From: Actinomycetes bacterium
GTDB lineage: Bacteria > Actinomycetota > Actinomycetes > Mycobacteriales > Mycobacteriaceae
NCBI GenBank assembly: GCA_023461275.1
Contig: JAEYMI010000105.1
Location: forward strand, 1-64,000
DNA length: 64,000 nt
Reading direction: 5' to 3'
Part shown: positions 61,834-64,000 of the stretch, piece after piece
Numbering within the stretch: position 1 is the stretch's first letter
Layout of the letters: the number at the start of each line of letters is the position of its first letter
Program-made: the position numbers and the translations under genes
Notes under the pieces: model-generated
Seen by the model: only the letters and a program-made list of their open reading frames with translations
Databases searched by the model: none
Told to the model about the DNA's origin: nothing

Positions 61834-62268
61834 GTGAGCACATCGACCGGTCAGCGATCCCGTGGCCCGCGTCCTGTTCTGCTGGCCGGCGCGCTGACTG
61901 CGGCCCAGGGCGCCATCGCCGTCGTCGTCGCACTGATCCTGGTGATCCGCCAACTCGCCGGACATCACGAAGATGCGGTGAGCGGCTTCGGCACCGCGGC
62001 GTGGTTCGGCATCATCGGCGGCGGCGTGCTCGTCGGAGGGCTGGCGTTGCTGTCCGGTCGACGGTGGGGTCGCGCCATCGCGATCGTCGCGCAGATTCTG
62101 TTGCTGCCGATCGCTTACGCACTGCTGACCGACAGTCACCAGCCATGGTTCGGTGTGCCACTTGCCTTGTGTGCCTTGACGATTCTCGTATTGATCTTCA
62201 GCCCCGCATCCATCCGGTGGCTGGCCGGGGATTACGAGCCCGACGGTGATCAACCCGGGAGTCACTGA
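61834..62268 (+). CDS. Hypothetical membrane protein
   Basis: 144 residues with four hydrophobic segments (LAGALTAAQGAIAVVVALIL, TAAWFGIIGGGVLVGGLALL, AIAIVAQILLLPIAYALLTD, PLALCALTILVLIFS). No recognised family. Acid-rich C-terminus. A gene with this position and size (Rv3217c) is found near whiB1 in M. tuberculosis, from memory. It is followed after 96 bp by a ParA-family gene. Confidence 0.75.
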   Translation: MSTSTGQRSRGPRPVLLAGALTAAQGAIAVVVALILVIRQLAGHHEDAVSGFGTAAWFGIIGGGVLVGGLALLSGRRWGRAIAIVAQILLLPIAYALLTDSHQPWFGVPLALCALTILVLIFSPASIRWLAGDYEPDGDQPGSH

Positions 62269-62364
62269 GCCGACAGCTCCGGTTACTGCTGTGGCGGGTC
62301 TCGATGTGGCGACGACGACGCCCGGAGACCCGACGACACGCCCGCGCGGCCGTATGGTGGTCCC

Positions 62365-63153
62365 ATGACGCGCGTGCTCGCCGTGGCGAACCAAAAAGGT
62401 GGCGTGGCCAAGACCACAACGGTCGAATCGCTGGGCGCCGCGCTCGCCGATCTCGACGTCTCGGTCCTTGTCGTCGACCTCGATCCGCAGGGCTGTCTGA
62501 CCTTCTCGCTCGGCCACGACCCCGACCAGCTCGAGGCGTCGGTCCACGATGTGCTGCTCGGTGATGAGGAGATCGCCGACGTGCTGCTCGACACCGAGGA
62601 CAACGTCACGCTGCTTCCGGCCACCATCGACCTTGCCGGCGCCGAGGCGTTGATGCTGATGCGACCCGGCCGCGAGTACGCGCTCAAACGCGCGTTGTCA
62701 GAGGTCGCGGAGGATTTCGATGTCGTCCTGATCGACTGCCCGCCGTCGCTGGGTGTGCTCACCTTGAACGGTCTCACCGCGGCCGACGAGGTCATCGTGC
62801 CGTTGCAGTGCGAGACGCTGGCGCATCGCGGTGTCGGGCAGCTGCTGCGCACCGTCCACGAGGTGCAACAGATCACCAATTCCGGACTCACCATGCTGGG
62901 TGCGGTCGCGACGCTTTTCGACGCGCGCACCACGCACAGTCGTGACGTGCTCTCCGACGTCTCCGACCGCTACAACCTGCCGGTGCTGGACCCGCCCATT
63001 CCGCGCACGGTGCGCTTCGCAGAGGCGTCGGCATCCGGAACGTCGGTGATGCGTGGCCGAAAGAACAAGGGCGCCAGCGCTTATCGCGATCTCGCGGAGA
63101 ATCTGTGGAAGCACTGGGAAGCCGACGAGGACGTCCGCACCCTCTCCATGTGA
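62365..63153 (+). CDS. ParA/Soj-family ATPase
   Basis: 262 residues. NQKGGVAKTTTVESLGAALA is the deviant Walker A, VLVVDLDPQGCLTFSLG the A' motif and DVVLIDCPPSLGVLTLNGLT the Walker B. The partner parB is not nearby. It resembles Rv3213c of M. tuberculosis, which occupies the corresponding position. It differs from the other ParA-like protein at 44747, whose sequence is only distantly similar. Confidence 0.87.
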   Translation: MTRVLAVANQKGGVAKTTTVESLGAALADLDVSVLVVDLDPQGCLTFSLGHDPDQLEASVHDVLLGDEEIADVLLDTEDNVTLLPATIDLAGAEALMLMRPGREYALKRALSEVAEDFDVVLIDCPPSLGVLTLNGLTAADEVIVPLQCETLAHRGVGQLLRTVHEVQQITNSGLTMLGAVATLFDARTTHSRDVLSDVSDRYNLPVLDPPIPRTVRFAEASASGTSVMRGRKNKGASAYRDLAENLWKHWEADEDVRTLSM

Positions 63154-63170
63154 TCAGGCCGGAACGAAAA

Positions 63171-64000
63171 TCAGGAAGGACGGAGCCCCGTCACGGTGGC
63201 ACCCCACTGCTCGACGATGGTGTCGCCGAGTGCGCGTACGGCGATCATGCCGCTGCCGTATCCGTCCCGGGAGAACGCCAGCGTGCGCTGTTCACGTCCG
63301 GTCGCCGGGTCGCGGACGCTGATGCCGCTGCGGCTCGGTAGCAACAGCGAGGCGGCCATCACGCTGCCGGGGCCGAGCGTGCCGGGAACCTGGTACAGCG
63401 GGCGCATCGTCTGCCCGTCGAGCACGACGGTCGCGTTCCCGGTCCAGTACGTCGTCAGTCCACCGCTGGTCAGGGAGACCGACTCGGTGGGTGGCGCGAT
63501 GGGCCCGTCGACGGAGTTGGAGCCGGTCTGTGCGCCGTCGGTGTTGTACTGCTTGATGGTCGGGCCGGGCGCCGGGGTCGGTGCCGGAATGGCGTTGCCG
63601 CCACCGTCGTAGACCGCGATCGCCGAGGTGCTCATGCCGATGAGAATCGGCGCCGGGCCGGTGGTGCGATCGGTGATCAACGACGACCCGTACTGCTTGA
63701 CCTTCTCGTCGTTGTCGAGCACCGCCCCGAGAACGGTCAGGCGATAGCCGGGGTCGCCCGCACAGCGTTCGATGACCGCGATCCGGTCGCCGCCGACCGC
63801 AGACGAGAGCAACCGGCAGTTCGTGCGGCCGGGTTGCACGCCGGGCTTCACGGGCGCGTCGACGCGCCCGTATTCGATGCCGCGCACCAGGTTCGAGCCC
63901 CACGTCTCCAGGCGCGTGTCGCCCTGGGAGACGACGTAGCCGCCGTCGGCGACGAGCCGGACCGCTGAGTCGGCGTCGCTGCTGCGCGACCCGACCCGCT
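63171..64000 (-). CDS. Partial PQQ/WD-type beta-propeller-like protein
   Basis: An open frame starts beyond the right edge and runs to a stop at 63171; only the C-terminal 276 residues are visible. Repeated units such as ERCAGDPGYRLTVLGAVLDN, GLTTYWTGNATVVLDGQTMR and GISVRDPATGREQRTLAFSR look like beta-propeller blades. It may be the homologue of Rv3212, a conserved protein beside Rv3213c in M. tuberculosis. A Pro/Ala-rich insertion (AIPAPTPAPGPTIKQY) lies between blades. It is convergent with the ParA gene. Exact function unknown. Confidence 0.78.
   Translation of the reverse strand, partial: RVGSRSSDADSAVRLVADGGYVVSQGDTRLETWGSNLVRGIEYGRVDAPVKPGVQPGRTNCRLLSSAVGGDRIAVIERCAGDPGYRLTVLGAVLDNDEKVKQYGSSLITDRTTGPAPILIGMSTSAIAVYDGGGNAIPAPTPAPGPTIKQYNTDGAQTGSNSVDGPIAPPTESVSLTSGGLTTYWTGNATVVLDGQTMRPLYQVPGTLGPGSVMAASLLLPSRSGISVRDPATGREQRTLAFSRDGYGSGMIAVRALGDTIVEQWGATVTGLRPS

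Overview
The window is GC-rich, densely coded DNA from a mycolic-acid actinobacterium (Mycobacteriales), most likely Gordonia or a close relative. The genus is an inference from memory of gene content and order: sigH-rshA-pdtaS-whiB1, aroA-rsgA, a 24-residue bL37 gene and mycobacterial-type ctpC/pacL genes. No rRNA, tRNA, CRISPR array, transposase or integrase was found.

0-26 kb is an accessory region dominated by inositol and polyol catabolism. After a left-edge partial gene and a helR rifamycin-resistance gene with a rifamycin-associated-element-like palindrome, there is a small isomerase/dehydrogenase/LacI module with a tandem operator. Next comes a complete inositol operon on the minus strand, iolC - Cgl0159-type aldolase - iolB - iolD - iolG - mmsA. 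On the plus strand follow a dehydrogenase and MFS exporter pair and a CUT2-type ABC uptake operon. That operon ends in an unusual protein: a LacI-type sugar-sensing domain without a DNA-binding domain, joined to a vestigial Gfo/Idh/MocA fragment. A second minus-strand operon (phyH-like dioxygenase - SDR - dehydrogenase - iolE - dehydrogenase) supplies the inosose dehydratase. A LacI-type and a GntR-type regulator close the region. Together these genes could import inositol and convert it to acetyl-CoA and dihydroxyacetone phosphate. Extra dehydrogenases and an Fe(II)/2-oxoglutarate oxygenase suggest that inositol derivatives are used too. Two short motifs shared between distant promoters tie the operons into at least two regulons.

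27-29.3 kb holds core genes (rsgA, aroA). 29.3-55.6 kb is a mixed region: NCS2 permease, NUDIX enzymes, a CtpC/PacL-type zinc efflux pair with a Fur/Zur-like box, an SDR/acyl-CoA dehydrogenase pair with a divergent TetR, a flavin oxidoreductase, an aminotransferase, reductases, a ParA-like ATPase, a DHA2 exporter with MarR, a GlsB/YeaQ-type protein, a D-2-hydroxyacid dehydrogenase, malQ, an ATP-grasp enzyme and a Baeyer-Villiger-type monooxygenase.

55.7-64 kb returns to conserved mycobacterial order: SRAP peptidase, YbaK deacylase, sigH-rshA with a SigH-type promoter, bL37, pdtaS, whiB1 with a CRP-like site, a diacylglycerol-kinase-like enzyme, a membrane protein, a ParA-family ATPase and a partial gene. 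In M. tuberculosis these lie next to aroA-rsgA, so the 29-55 kb block looks like an interruption of that neighbourhood.
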